A stretch of 64,000 bases of DNA, taken from assembly GCA_028280505.1 (NCBI GenBank), contig JANQLO010000069.1, positions 1 through 64,000 of the forward strand, in the 5' to 3' direction. The notes under the pieces are model-generated. The model saw only the letters and a list, made by a program, of their open reading frames with translations. It searched no databases and was not told where the DNA came from. Shown here one piece after another: positions 1-8,620 of this stretch. Origin of the DNA: Chromatiales bacterium. GTDB taxonomy: Bacteria; Pseudomonadota; Gammaproteobacteria; Chromatiales; Chromatiaceae. A program made the position numbers and the translations under genes. The stretch's first letter is position 1. Each line of letters opens with the position of its first letter.

Positions 1-190
1 CCTTCTTTCTCTTCGGCGCTGCCTTCTTCTTAGCAGCGACCTTCTTTCTCTTCGGCGCTGCCTTCTTCTTAGCAGCGACCTTCTTTCTCTTCGGTGCCGC
101 TTTCTTCTTAGCAGCGACCTTTCTCTTCGGTGCCGCTTTCTTCTTAGCAGCGACCTTTCTCTTCGGTGCCGCTTTCTTCTTAGCAGCGAC
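1..190. repeat. Tandem repeat of 36- and 39-bp units inside the histone-like gene
   Basis: Five nearly identical in-frame units fill this stretch: three of 39 bp and two of 36 bp, differing by one Lys codon. The three units nearest the window edge share the synonym choices GCAGCGCCG or close to it, while the inner ones use GCGGCACCG. This suggests recent local duplication. The array may continue beyond position 1. Confidence 0.9.
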
Positions 191-265
191 CTTCTTTCTC
201 GATACCGTAGCTTTCTTCTTCGCTACGGATTTCTTTTTAGCGGATGCCTTCTTCTTGACTGCCAT
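1..265 (-). CDS. Histone H1-like lysine/alanine-rich DNA-binding protein (C-terminus cut off)
   Basis: An open frame runs from ATG at 265 off the left edge, giving 88 visible residues with no stop. The protein is almost entirely Lys, Ala, Pro and Arg. After an irregular 25-residue start it is five copies of a 12-13-residue unit of the type VAAKKKAAPKRK. This is the composition of bacterial histone H1-like or AlgP-type proteins, which bind DNA through their charge and compact or regulate the nucleoid. A purine-rich Shine-Dalgarno (GGAGGGGG) lies just upstream of the ATG. Function is inferred from composition only, and low-complexity tails of unrelated proteins can look similar. Confidence 0.75.
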   Translation of the reverse strand, partial: MAVKKKASAKKKSVAKKKATVSRKKVAAKKKAAPKRKVAAKKKAAPKRKVAAKKKAAPKRKKVAAKKKAAPKRKKVAAKKKAAPKRKK

Positions 266-578
266 AAACCCCCTCCGGTTAAGCAAGTGCCATAGACCAT
301 GGCTTGAGTATAAACAAGGAATACAAAATTACTAGTTTGTCAACGGCTGTATCGACGTTTGCATTCAAGGCTTTAGCGATATTTTTTGTTGGCAGGGATT
401 TTTTTAATTCACGTTCGCACGATGTATACCGTGTGAAACGTAATTTTTGCTTCGACCGTATTCCACAATCACTGTGCGTACTGTTGTCGTCAAAGGCTTT
501 ATAAAAATTCATTGTCGAGCGTGTTTTGTGCTTGCGTATCGTTGCTTCACGCAGCCGATGGGTGTTTCGAAACGTGCC
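266..578. other. Intergenic region, no supported gene
   Basis: This stretch is more AT-rich than its surroundings and separates the divergently read histone-like gene start from the 3' end of fau. The short open frames on both strands have no recognisable protein character. It probably holds the promoter of the histone-like gene, but I cannot place one convincingly. Confidence 0.5.
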
Positions 579-1172
579 CTAGGTACGCGTGATGAGGATG
601 CCTTTGTCTGTTGCGACGGCATCGAGCGGTACATCCCAAGTATTGGGGACCAACGATGTGACCTGTTGTGAATGATGCGCAAAGCCGAGAAGAAACGGGC
701 GCGTCGCATACCGATTTCGATTAACGAAAGCCAACGTGCGATCGTAAAAGCCGCCGCCCATACCCAAACGGCGTCCTTGGTTGTCGAATCCGAGCAGCGG
801 AACGATGATGAGATCGAGATAGCGTGCCGCGATGAGTTTATGCCAGTGAGGTAACGGCTCGGGGATATTGAAGCGGTTGAGATGTAGAGTGATATCGGGT
901 TGCCAATGACAGAACCACAGACGACCTTTGAGGAAAGGGTGCAATACCGGTAGATAGCAGGATTTGTTGAGTGCCGCAGCGTGGTACAGCAAAGGCGACG
1001 GATCGAGTTCGCCATTGGTGCCGATAAATGCGGCTAATCGGTTTGCCGAACGGTAGCGCGGATGGTGGAGAATGTGTGTGATCGCCGCGTCGGCGGCGTT
1101 TCTGCGCTCCACGTCCGTCAGCGATTGTCGCTGTCGTTTCAGAGTCTTACGGAGTGCAGTCAGATTGGCCAT
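579..1172 (-). CDS. fau: 5-formyltetrahydrofolate cyclo-ligase
   Basis: This 197-residue protein converts 5-formyl-THF to 5,10-methenyl-THF with ATP, salvaging a folate that inhibits other folate enzymes such as serine hydroxymethyltransferase. The family signature GMGGGFYDR lies in the C-terminal half (in GRRLGMGGGFYDRTL). I chose the ATG at 1172 (MANLTALRK). The longer GTG start at 1196 would lie inside the 6S RNA gene. It sits directly downstream of ssrS, the classical ssrS-ygfA arrangement of gammaproteobacteria, where it is often co-transcribed with 6S RNA. Confidence 0.95.
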   Translation of the reverse strand: MANLTALRKTLKRQRQSLTDVERRNAADAAITHILHHPRYRSANRLAAFIGTNGELDPSPLLYHAAALNKSCYLPVLHPFLKGRLWFCHWQPDITLHLNRFNIPEPLPHWHKLIAARYLDLIIVPLLGFDNQGRRLGMGGGFYDRTLAFVNRNRYATRPFLLGFAHHSQQVTSLVPNTWDVPLDAVATDKGILITRT

Positions 1173-1184
1173 GGGTAAGAAAGA

Positions 1185-1374
1185 GACATTCCCCACCTGT
1201 GCCGGTACTTGCCGTTATCCTTGAACCGTGAGGTTCAAGTGGGACCGAAGCGGTGTCTCAGGCTTTCCGCTACGAGGCGGACATGCACACTGACAACCGG
1301 TACCCGGCCCCGGTGTGCATAAGCATAGGCTCAAGGGAACATCGGGCCAGCTATCGAACACCGCAGGGAATGTC
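1185..1374 (-). ncRNA. ssrS: 6S RNA
   Basis: The roughly 190-nt stretch lies between zapA and fau, the conserved place of ssrS. The two ends form a perfect 9-bp closing stem (1366-1374 with 1185-1193). Internal blocks resemble E. coli 6S RNA: near the 5' end a TGTTCG element and a GGGCC-type element, and near the 3' end the CTTGAACC...GGTTCAAGG hairpin. 6S RNA mimics an open promoter, binds sigma-70 RNA polymerase and down-regulates transcription in stationary phase. The exact ends are inferred from the closing stem. Confidence 0.92.
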
Positions 1375-1399
1375 TGAATACAGGCTAAACCTAAACGGC

Positions 1400-1714
1400 C
1401 TAGAGTTCCAGTTGTGTACTGTCGTTAAGTGCGATTTCGATGCGTTCGCGCAAAGACCTGATGCGTTTGTTGGCGGAACTGGCCGCCGAGTCCTGCGCAG
1501 ATTTTTCCGTAAGCAGTTCATGTGCCAGGTTGAGTGCAACCATGACAGCGATACGGTCGGTGCCGATCACCTTGCCCGAGCCTCGTACCTCGCGCATTCG
1601 GGTGTCGAGAAAGCGGGCAGCGCTGATCAACTCGTTCTCTGTGCCCGGCTCACAGGCGATGCGATATTCCTTACCGAGAATACTGACCGCTACCGGCTCA
1701 TTGACTTTGCTCAC
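1400..1714 (-). CDS. zapA: Cell division protein ZapA
   Basis: The 104-residue product matches ZapA: an N-terminal beta region with VSILGKEYRIAC, then a long helix ending in a coiled coil (SLRERIEIALN). ZapA tetramers cross-link FtsZ protofilaments and stabilise the Z-ring at midcell. The start is GTG at 1714, overlapping the TGA of the upstream zapB-like gene by four bases (GTGA), which implies translational coupling. ssrS follows immediately downstream, as in many gammaproteobacteria. Confidence 0.95.
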   Translation of the reverse strand: MSKVNEPVAVSILGKEYRIACEPGTENELISAARFLDTRMREVRGSGKVIGTDRIAVMVALNLAHELLTEKSAQDSAASSANKRIRSLRERIEIALNDSTQLEL

Positions 1715-1944
1715 GCCTCGTCCTCCAGACGTTTCAATCGGTCGATCATGTCTTCGACGCGATATTTGGCTTCGTCGTTCTTTTTCGCCAGTTTGTCGCG
1801 CTCACCCAGTAGAACCTGTTCGCGTGCGCGTAGGGTTTTGTTCTCGTCTTTTAGGTGTGCGCACGCACGGATCAGTTCTTCGACTCGAATCTCGAGCGCC
1901 TTCAGATCCTGCTCCTGGATGCCTTGTTTCTCGTTACCGCTCAT
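1711..1944 (-). CDS. ZapB-like coiled-coil cell division protein
   Basis: Starting at ATG 1944 the product is 77 residues and predicted almost wholly as coiled coil, with heptad-like Leu/Ile/Val spacing (LKALEIRVEELIRACAHL and onward). Its size, charge and position immediately before zapA match the small ZapB-like family (TIGR02449 type) that works with ZapA at the divisome. An upstream in-frame start at 1995 exists but adds 17 residues unlike the family. The gene overlaps zapA by four bases. Confidence 0.82.
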   Translation of the reverse strand: MSGNEKQGIQEQDLKALEIRVEELIRACAHLKDENKTLRAREQVLLGERDKLAKKNDEAKYRVEDMIDRLKRLEDEA

Positions 1945-2126
1945 GACCTGATCCGGTTGATTTGCGAAGCCTTTACTGCCGTGTCGGCGTGTCATTATGC
2001 CGATATGTTCAGCATGACCGATACCACATCCGACTATAGTTTCCGCTGCTGAGCGGGGTCAATGGCACCGCATGGTAGGATTGTCGCCCGCCGTTTACGC
2101 TTTTACTTGAATTAAGGTGCCGATCA

Positions 2127-2687
2127 ATGCCTGGGTCTGACCACGACGCCTTGCCGGACTACGTATCCATTGCCGCAACGTTACAACGTTGTGGGCTACG
2201 CCAAAGCCCGGCGGAGTTACAGGGTTTCGCGCTGGGCAGTTGTATCGGCGGCGTGGCTGCACCACTGAATGTCTGGCAACAAGAACTGTATTCTGATTTT
2301 AGTTCCGACGATGTATTGGCCGGTGAATGCAAAGCCGTGCTGGACCGGCTTTTTGCCGAGGTACTGGCTGGAATAGGCCAGCGAACATGGGAGCTCACGC
2401 TATTGCTTCCGCAGGATATCGTCGTCGATGCCGCGCGATTGTCCGCAGTGAGGGACTGGTGTCAGGGATTTCTCTACGGTTTCGGGTTGGGCGGTGAGGC
2501 GCTGACTGCCAGGTTGTCGGAACAGGCAAGGGAATTGTTGCGCGATTTTGCAGAGTTCACTCGCTTGGATACTGAGGCTGTTGAAAACAATGCCGAGAAC
2601 CAATCCGCACTGATCGAGATCGAAGAGTATTTGAGGGTTGGCGTCATGCTGATCCGTGACGAACTGAATGCGCTGGACAAGGCATGA
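2127..2687 (+). CDS. ygfB: YgfB/YecA-type UPF0149 family protein
   Basis: The 186-residue acidic protein has the UPF0149 pattern: two helical halves with Gly-Phe-rich motifs GFALGSCIGG (about residue 33) and WCQGFLYGFGLGG (about residue 112). In Pseudomonas, YgfB affects AmpD expression, but no general biochemical role is settled. It opens the ygfB-pepP-ubiH-ubiI operon, the same order as in E. coli, and overlaps pepP by four bases (ATGA). Confidence 0.9.
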   Translation: MPGSDHDALPDYVSIAATLQRCGLRQSPAELQGFALGSCIGGVAAPLNVWQQELYSDFSSDDVLAGECKAVLDRLFAEVLAGIGQRTWELTLLLPQDIVVDAARLSAVRDWCQGFLYGFGLGGEALTARLSEQARELLRDFAEFTRLDTEAVENNAENQSALIEIEEYLRVGVMLIRDELNALDKA

Positions 2688-3991
2688 ACCGAAATGAATT
2701 CAAGCGCCGCCGACGCCAGTTGATGGGCATGATGGGGGCGGGCAGTGTGGCCATTTTGCCAACGGGTGTCGAAGCGGTGCGCAATCGCGATGTGCATCAT
2801 CCGTTCCGCGCCGACAGCGATTTTTACTACCTGACGGGCTTTACCGAGCCCGATGCGGTAATGGTGTTGGTGCCTGGGCGATCCCATGGCGAATACATAT
2901 TGTTCTGCCGCGAGAAAGATCCTACGAAAGAAATGTGGGATGGTTATCGTGCCGGTTTGCAGGGGGCGGTAGATGACTACGGCGCCGATGATGCTTTCCC
3001 GATCAGCGATCTGGACGATATCCTACCCGGCCTTTTGGAAGAACGCGAACGGGTTTTTTTTGCCATGGGTTCGGACCCGGCGTTCGATAAAAGGGTTTCT
3101 GACTGGGTAAGCCAGGTACGTTCTCGCGCCCGTGCCGGGGTGCATGGGCCAATCGAATTTTTGGCCCTGGATCACTATCTGCACGACATGCGTTTGTACA
3201 AGAGTCGCGCTGAGATTGCGGTAATGCGGCGTGCCGCACGCCTGTCGGCCGAATCGCACGTCAATTTAATGCGTCATTGTCGGCCGGGTATGCACGAATA
3301 TCAGCTGGCGTCGTTGTTTGGTCATCATTGTCAAATGAAGGGGGCGTCGGAGCTGGCTTATCCCTCGATCGTCGGTGGCGGCAACAATGCCTGTGTGCTG
3401 CACTATGTCGAGAACAACCAACCGCTACGTGACGGCGATTTGGTTCTGATCGATGCCGGTTGCGAACTCGATTGTTACGCTTCCGACATTACCCGAACCT
3501 TTCCGGTCAGCGGCTGCTTTAGCGATGCACAGCGCAGTTTGTATGAGCTGGTGTTGGAGGCGCAGCTTGCGGCAATCGACAAGGTACGGGTGGGTAATCA
3601 TTGGAACGACCCACATCAGGCGGCCGTTCGGGTATTGACCAAAGGCCTACTCAAGCTGGGCTTGTTGCGCGGTACTTTGGCCAAGGCGCTGAAGGCGAAG
3701 TCATATACCAAGTTCTATATGCATCGCACCGGGCATTGGCTCGGTATGGATGTACACGATGTCGGCGACTACAAAGTCGATGGTCATTGGCGTGAGCTCG
3801 AACCGGGTATGGTGTTGACCGTGGAGCCCGGGCTGTATATTCCTCGCGGGACCAAGGGGGTTGCGAAGAAATGGCAGGGTATCGGCATTCGCATCGAGGA
3901 CGATGTGCTGGTAACGCGTGACGGACCGGACGTTTTGAGCCGTGATGCCCCCAAAACGGTCGCACAAATCGAGGCATTGATGGCCGAATGA
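2684..3991 (+). CDS. pepP: Xaa-Pro aminopeptidase P
   Basis: This 435-residue M24B metallopeptidase removes N-terminal residues that precede proline. The N-terminal creatinase-like domain contains HPFRADSDFYYLTGF. The C-terminal pita-bread domain carries the dinuclear metal ligands in LIDAGCELDCYASDITRTF (two Asp), HRTGHWLGMDVHD (His), LTVEPGLYI (Glu) and IRIEDDVLV (Glu). Length is normal for the family. Four-base overlaps at both ends (ygfB and ubiH) show tight coupling in the operon. Confidence 0.96.
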   Translation: MNRNEFKRRRRQLMGMMGAGSVAILPTGVEAVRNRDVHHPFRADSDFYYLTGFTEPDAVMVLVPGRSHGEYILFCREKDPTKEMWDGYRAGLQGAVDDYGADDAFPISDLDDILPGLLEERERVFFAMGSDPAFDKRVSDWVSQVRSRARAGVHGPIEFLALDHYLHDMRLYKSRAEIAVMRRAARLSAESHVNLMRHCRPGMHEYQLASLFGHHCQMKGASELAYPSIVGGGNNACVLHYVENNQPLRDGDLVLIDAGCELDCYASDITRTFPVSGCFSDAQRSLYELVLEAQLAAIDKVRVGNHWNDPHQAAVRVLTKGLLKLGLLRGTLAKALKAKSYTKFYMHRTGHWLGMDVHDVGDYKVDGHWRELEPGMVLTVEPGLYIPRGTKGVAKKWQGIGIRIEDDVLVTRDGPDVLSRDAPKTVAQIEALMAE

Positions 3992-5217
3992 ACGATTCGG
4001 ATCAATACGATCTCGTCATTGTCGGCGGCGGTATGGTCGGCGCCAGTCTGGCGATCGCCTTGGCCGGCCGGGGATTGCGCCTGGCGCTGGTCGAGGCCTT
4101 CGAACCCAGCAGTAACAGCCAGCCAAATTATGACGATCGTGCCATCGCGCTGGCCTATGGTACTCGTTTGATCTTCGAGGCGATCGATGTTTGGCCGGCT
4201 TTGGCGTCCGTTGCCGAACCCATCGACAAGATTCATGTCTCCGACCGAGGGCATTTCGGGGCCACGCGATTGTCGTCGCATGACGAAGGCATGCCGGCCT
4301 TGGGGTATGTGCTTACCGCGCGTGAACTCGGTCGCGTACTCAATGCGCAACTGCGACAGGATCGATCGTTGGACCTGATTGCGCCGGCTCGCGTGGTGGA
4401 TTTTGCCCAAAAGGACGATGGGGTGGCGGTCGAGATCGAGCGCGACGGTTTGATGCGATCGCTGCGCTGCCGCTTGTTGGTCGCCGCGGATGGTGGCAGT
4501 TCGAGTATTCGTCAGAAGCTCGATGTGCCAGTGCAGCAATGGCAATACGGTCAATCGGCGGTGGTGGCCAATATCACGCCGTCTCACCCGCACCAGGGTG
4601 TTGCCTTCGAACGTTTCACCGATGCCGGTCCGGTTGCTTTGTTGCCTATGACGGAAGGTCGGTGTGCCTTGGTATGGACGGTTGCCGATGACGAAGTCGA
4701 TTCGGTGCTGGCGCTGGACGATGAGGCTTTCATTACTGCGTTTCAGACACGCTTTGGCCAGCGTCTCGGGCGTTTTTCGCAAGTTGGTCGACGGTTTGCC
4801 CATCCGTTGAGCCTGATGCGCGCCAAGCAATCGGTAAGCGGTCGGGTGGCGATCATCGGCAACGCCGCGCATACTCTGCACCCTATCGCCGGACAGGGGT
4901 TCAATTTGGGTATCCGCGACGTGGCTGCGCTGGCCGAGGTTGTCGCCGATGCTCATGCCGGCGATCGGGATCCCGGCAGCACCGATACCCTGGCGAACTA
5001 TTCGCGCTGGCGCATTGGCGAACAGCGCAACGTCGCTTTGGTCACCGACGGTTTGGTGCGGTTGTTCATCAATCCCTTGCGTGCCGTGCGTGTCGGCCGA
5101 AATCTGGGTTTGGTGGCGATGGAGTGTTTGCCGTGGCTTAAACACCCGTTGGCGCGTGCCGCCATGGGATTGACAGGACGTCAGCCGCGGCTGGCCAGGG
5201 GGGTGCCGCTTGACTGA
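3988..5217 (+). CDS. ubiH: 2-octaprenyl-6-methoxyphenol hydroxylase
   Basis: The 409-residue FAD-dependent monooxygenase hydroxylates C1 of the ubiquinone ring precursor. It shows an N-terminal Rossmann FAD motif (VIVGGGMVGASLA), the UbiH-type segment DDRAIALAYGTRLIFE, and the second FAD motif IIGNAAHTLHPIAGQGFNLG with its conserved GD-like and GQG elements. It starts on the pepP stop (ATGA) and its end overlaps the next monooxygenase by eight bases. UbiH and UbiI act in the cytoplasmic Ubi metabolon. Confidence 0.93.
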   Translation: MNDSDQYDLVIVGGGMVGASLAIALAGRGLRLALVEAFEPSSNSQPNYDDRAIALAYGTRLIFEAIDVWPALASVAEPIDKIHVSDRGHFGATRLSSHDEGMPALGYVLTARELGRVLNAQLRQDRSLDLIAPARVVDFAQKDDGVAVEIERDGLMRSLRCRLLVAADGGSSSIRQKLDVPVQQWQYGQSAVVANITPSHPHQGVAFERFTDAGPVALLPMTEGRCALVWTVADDEVDSVLALDDEAFITAFQTRFGQRLGRFSQVGRRFAHPLSLMRAKQSVSGRVAIIGNAAHTLHPIAGQGFNLGIRDVAALAEVVADAHAGDRDPGSTDTLANYSRWRIGEQRNVALVTDGLVRLFINPLRAVRVGRNLGLVAMECLPWLKHPLARAAMGLTGRQPRLARGVPLD

Positions 5218-6439
5218 GACAAGGTTCGACGTTGCGATTGCCGGTGGGGGCATGGTTGGTGCTGCACTTGCGTTGGCATTGGCGCAACGCGATTTTTCGG
5301 TCGTACTGCTCGAGCCTCGTCCACCGGCGATGCAGTGGGATGCGGCGAGTTTCGATCTACGGGTGTCCGCGCTGACCCGCGTTTCGCAAAATTTGCTGGC
5401 GAATATCGGTGTTTGGGATCCTATGGAGGCCGATCGCGTAACGGCGTATCGGCAGATGCATGTCTGGGACCGCGCCGGTCTGGGTGAGATTCATTTTGAT
5501 GCTGCCGACTTGGGCGAGCCCGACCTCGGTCATATCGTTGAGAATCGTGTCATTGTGCGGGCTTTATGGCGCGCATTGGCCGATACCCCGGCCGACATAC
5601 GCGGTGGGCGACGCATCCGTGAACAATCCTGCGCCGAAGAAGGTATTGCGCTTACGCTGGACGACGGGGGCAAGGTCCACGCCGGACTATTGATCGGTGC
5701 AGATGGCGCACGTTCCCAGGTGCGCGAGGCGGCCGGCATCGAATCGCGCCGAGAAGACTACGAACAACACGCTGTCGTGGCCACCGTACATGCCGAACTG
5801 GGTAATCGCGACACGGCTTGGCAGCGCTTCATGCCTCAAGGGCCGTTGGCCTTGTTGCCGATGCAAAAGGATCTGTTTTCCATCGTTTGGTCGACCAGCC
5901 CGGCAGAGGCCGAACGGTTGCTCGCGTTGTCCGAAGAGTCATTCAATGAGCGCCTCAGCGAGTGCAGCGAACGACGTCTTGGTCGTTTGTCGTTGCGCGG
6001 TGAACGAGCCGTCTTCCCGTTGGCGTTGCAGCATGCTGGATGCTACGTGCTACCCGGTCTTGCACTGGTCGGTGATGCGGCACACGTCATTCATCCCTTG
6101 GCCGGTCAGGGTGTCAATCTGGGTTTCTTGGATGCCGGTGCGTTGGTCGATGCGTTGGTCGACGGTCGTGAACGCGGTCGTGCGATTGGGGCCCTGACGA
6201 GTTTGCGAACCTACGAACGCGCTCGCAAAGGCCACAATACCGCGACACAGTTGGCAATGGACGGTTTTAAGCACCTGTTCAGCAACGATTCGGGTGCACT
6301 GTCCTTATTGCGTAATTTCGGCCTGGGTGCCGCCAACCGAATTACGCCGCTAAAACGTCTATTCGAGCGGGTTGCACTCGGACAGGGCGTGGATCTGCCT
6401 AGCTTGAGCCGTCTTGGGCGTACTGCGCCTGTGAAATGA
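5210..6439 (+). CDS. ubiI: Ubiquinone biosynthesis hydroxylase UbiI/VisC family
   Basis: This 409-residue paralogue of UbiH has FAD motifs VAIAGGGMVGAALALAL at the N-terminus and LVGDAAHVIHPLAGQGVNLG near residue 285. Position after ubiH matches visC/ubiI, the C5-hydroxylase of ubiquinone synthesis. Assignment among UbiI, UbiM and UbiF is by gene order, not by diagnostic residues. The start is TTG at 5210, overlapping ubiH by eight bases. It is the last gene of the operon. Confidence 0.85.
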   Translation: MTETRFDVAIAGGGMVGAALALALAQRDFSVVLLEPRPPAMQWDAASFDLRVSALTRVSQNLLANIGVWDPMEADRVTAYRQMHVWDRAGLGEIHFDAADLGEPDLGHIVENRVIVRALWRALADTPADIRGGRRIREQSCAEEGIALTLDDGGKVHAGLLIGADGARSQVREAAGIESRREDYEQHAVVATVHAELGNRDTAWQRFMPQGPLALLPMQKDLFSIVWSTSPAEAERLLALSEESFNERLSECSERRLGRLSLRGERAVFPLALQHAGCYVLPGLALVGDAAHVIHPLAGQGVNLGFLDAGALVDALVDGRERGRAIGALTSLRTYERARKGHNTATQLAMDGFKHLFSNDSGALSLLRNFGLGAANRITPLKRLFERVALGQGVDLPSLSRLGRTAPVK

Positions 6440-6671
6440 CGTCAAGGTTGCCGAATAGTCGATTTGCCGTTTCACAGGACGGCGGGCAACAATGGAATCG
6501 AGAATCGTTCCCATTGCAAACGGTATGTGGGGTTTTGCGGTTCGTTATGTTGTCTTAAAGAGCCGTTTTTGTCGCAGTCGACCCTGTTGTCGCGACCATT
6601 CGGTAGTGCTGTGCTTGGTGGGGCCGGTACCGGTGATTCTGCCGGTTCGTAAGTCGGTAACACACGAACCC

Positions 6672-8408
6672 CTAGTCACCGACGGTGAGGTTATAGCGTT
6701 CGCCGAGGTATTCGAGCGACGCAATCAGACCGAATTGATCGGCCGAGTTGATCGCATCGAGCCTGAACAATGCCGACATGATTGGCAGAGTCGGATCGAT
6801 CACGCGTGCGAGATTTTCCGTCGACAAGGGACCGACGCGTGGTTCGAGGTGGCGATGGGTAAGGCGAAAAGAGTGTTTCCGCACGACCGCGGGCCTCTGG
6901 GTGCCGACAAAGCTCTTCAATCGATAGCTCAGTGGGCGCTTGCCGTTCAGCGTAAAGCCGTAGTCGCTCGGATAGTCCGCGAGGCGAGGGTTGGCGTGAG
7001 CGATCATGCGGCCCTGGAGATAACCGAGATCCTTGAAGCGGATCGGCACCCTGGCAGTATTCGAGATCGCGACCGGTTCCAGATAGGGGAAGAACATCGG
7101 ACCGAAACGCTGGTTGATCTGAGCATCGCGGCCTGTCCAAAAACGGCCGCGAAACTTCGGGTATACCTCTTCGACCTGAGAGCGCGACAGACGATCCGTG
7201 TTTGCACCGATCGCCTCGCGAATTGCAGCAGTCATGGCGTCGCGATAGCTCGTCTCGTCGAAACGCGCGGTGAATGACGCCGGATCGTAGCGAGAGTAAA
7301 AGGTCGAGACAATGGCCGATGCACTGGAGGGCCGATCCGGCATATAGAAAAAGTTGCGGTAAATCTCGCCGAGCGAACCGTTCAATGGCATTTGACCGTC
7401 GGTATGTCTCGCCAAGCGGTCACGGCGGTCGACGCCGCGATCGAAAAGGTGTGTCTCGACCTTCCAGGCGTCGAAGGCATAGAGATCACGCAAGACCTCT
7501 TCGGCGGCCGCGTCGGCACCCGGTACAGAGGTCTGGCTTTTGTCGATCGCTTCCAGGGGGAGTTGTTCGGCCTGGCTGATGATGCGGGCGATTCGCACGT
7601 CCTCATCGTTTTTGCCGCCGTAGACGAACAGCGTTGGTTTGATGTCGTGTGCCAGTAACATCGCCAGCATCAGTCGCGAATCGAAGCCACCGGAAAACGA
7701 CAGTCGGATGCGGTCGCCGTAGTGTGCTGCGATCGGTGCGAAAACCGCTTTTAAACGGTCGACGAGGTATTGCGCTGCACCATCCAGGGTGAGCGGGTTC
7801 GGTAATGGTTCACTGGAAATCGGACTCGGACGCGTTGATAGGCTCGTCCCTGCCGGCGACAGCGACAGCAGTGTATTGGCAGGCAGTGATGAGATGCCTT
7901 CAACCAAAGTCCGCGGGCCGAACACGGAGCCGTTGATCACGTATTCGTAACATGCTTGGTTATCGAAGCGACTCGGAGCGGCGAGTTCGAGCATGGCGAG
8001 AAAAGAGTTCGACCACAAGTGGTGGTGCTCGTCATGATAAATCCGGCACGCGCCAAGCCCATCGCCACACAGGTAAAGCGTGTCTGCTTTTTTGATCAGG
8101 ATGATATGGGTGCCGAGCAGTCCCTCCCACACGAAACGGCTTGGCTCGAATGCCGTGAGCAGTCTTTCCAGACAGTTCGGTGCCGGTTGGCCCTGATACA
8201 AGAGAGAACCAAGCACGGCAATAAAATCACCAGAGCGCGTCGAATGGAATGCTGGAGGAGTCCCGTTTTGATCGCCGAACAGAACGAGCTTCGACTCGCC
8301 CAACGTGAGATTTTTGCGGCCGGCAAAGCCGCGCTCGGCCATCGTTCCACAGAATTGCTCTACGTTTTCGTCCAGCCCGAAATCGTCATACAACAAGAAA
8401 AAGCTCAT
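6672..8408 (-). CDS. Asparagine-synthase-like protein with a catalytically empty amidotransferase half
   Basis: The 578-residue product has the two-domain layout of class B asparagine synthetases. An N-terminal Ntn-type half (1-200) is followed by an ATP-pyrophosphatase half with the PP-loop SGGFDSRL at 239-246. The N-terminus reads MSFFLLYD, so the catalytic Cys2 of glutamine amidotransferases is absent and glutamine hydrolysis is unlikely. The protein may therefore amidate or condense a different substrate, as the synthetase homologues of capsule, exopolysaccharide or secondary metabolite clusters do. It is divergent to a secreted beta-helix protein and lies next to a VanZ protein, which fits a cell-surface carbohydrate role. 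The substrate is unknown. Confidence 0.75.
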   Translation of the reverse strand: MSFFLLYDDFGLDENVEQFCGTMAERGFAGRKNLTLGESKLVLFGDQNGTPPAFHSTRSGDFIAVLGSLLYQGQPAPNCLERLLTAFEPSRFVWEGLLGTHIILIKKADTLYLCGDGLGACRIYHDEHHHLWSNSFLAMLELAAPSRFDNQACYEYVINGSVFGPRTLVEGISSLPANTLLSLSPAGTSLSTRPSPISSEPLPNPLTLDGAAQYLVDRLKAVFAPIAAHYGDRIRLSFSGGFDSRLMLAMLLAHDIKPTLFVYGGKNDEDVRIARIISQAEQLPLEAIDKSQTSVPGADAAAEEVLRDLYAFDAWKVETHLFDRGVDRRDRLARHTDGQMPLNGSLGEIYRNFFYMPDRPSSASAIVSTFYSRYDPASFTARFDETSYRDAMTAAIREAIGANTDRLSRSQVEEVYPKFRGRFWTGRDAQINQRFGPMFFPYLEPVAISNTARVPIRFKDLGYLQGRMIAHANPRLADYPSDYGFTLNGKRPLSYRLKSFVGTQRPAVVRKHSFRLTHRHLEPRVGPLSTENLARVIDPTLPIMSALFRLDAINSADQFGLIASLEYLGERYNLTVGD

Positions 8409-8620
8409 GGGCTGACATTCTTTCCTGGTGAGTTGGTCGAACAGCGTTTCTCAGCATCGCCATCATAGTTCAAAGATTTGAATGCGGTCACCAGGCAGTC
8501 TCAGAGCCAGAAACCGAATGCCGGTAGCGAATATTTGATGGAACGCGTCCGTTGCAAAGACATCGAAAGAGCGGAAATGGCAGAATCGATCATGATGTAC
8601 AGCTACATTCGAGTTGCCCA

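Noticed and set aside
1-190. CRISPR-like tandem array
   Set aside because: The units are contiguous, in frame and code for Lys/Ala/Pro/Arg; there are no unique spacers.
266-578. Small genes between the histone-like gene and fau
   Set aside because: The short frames on both strands lack RBS support and protein-like composition.
1253-1951. Long plus-strand frame of 232 codons
   Set aside because: It lies across 6S RNA, zapA and the zapB-like gene on the opposite strand, which have clear family features.
3784-5253. Minus-strand frame of 489 codons opposite ubiH
   Set aside because: It is rich in His, Gln and Arg, a typical antisense shadow of a GC-rich gene; ubiH on the other strand has full FAD motifs.
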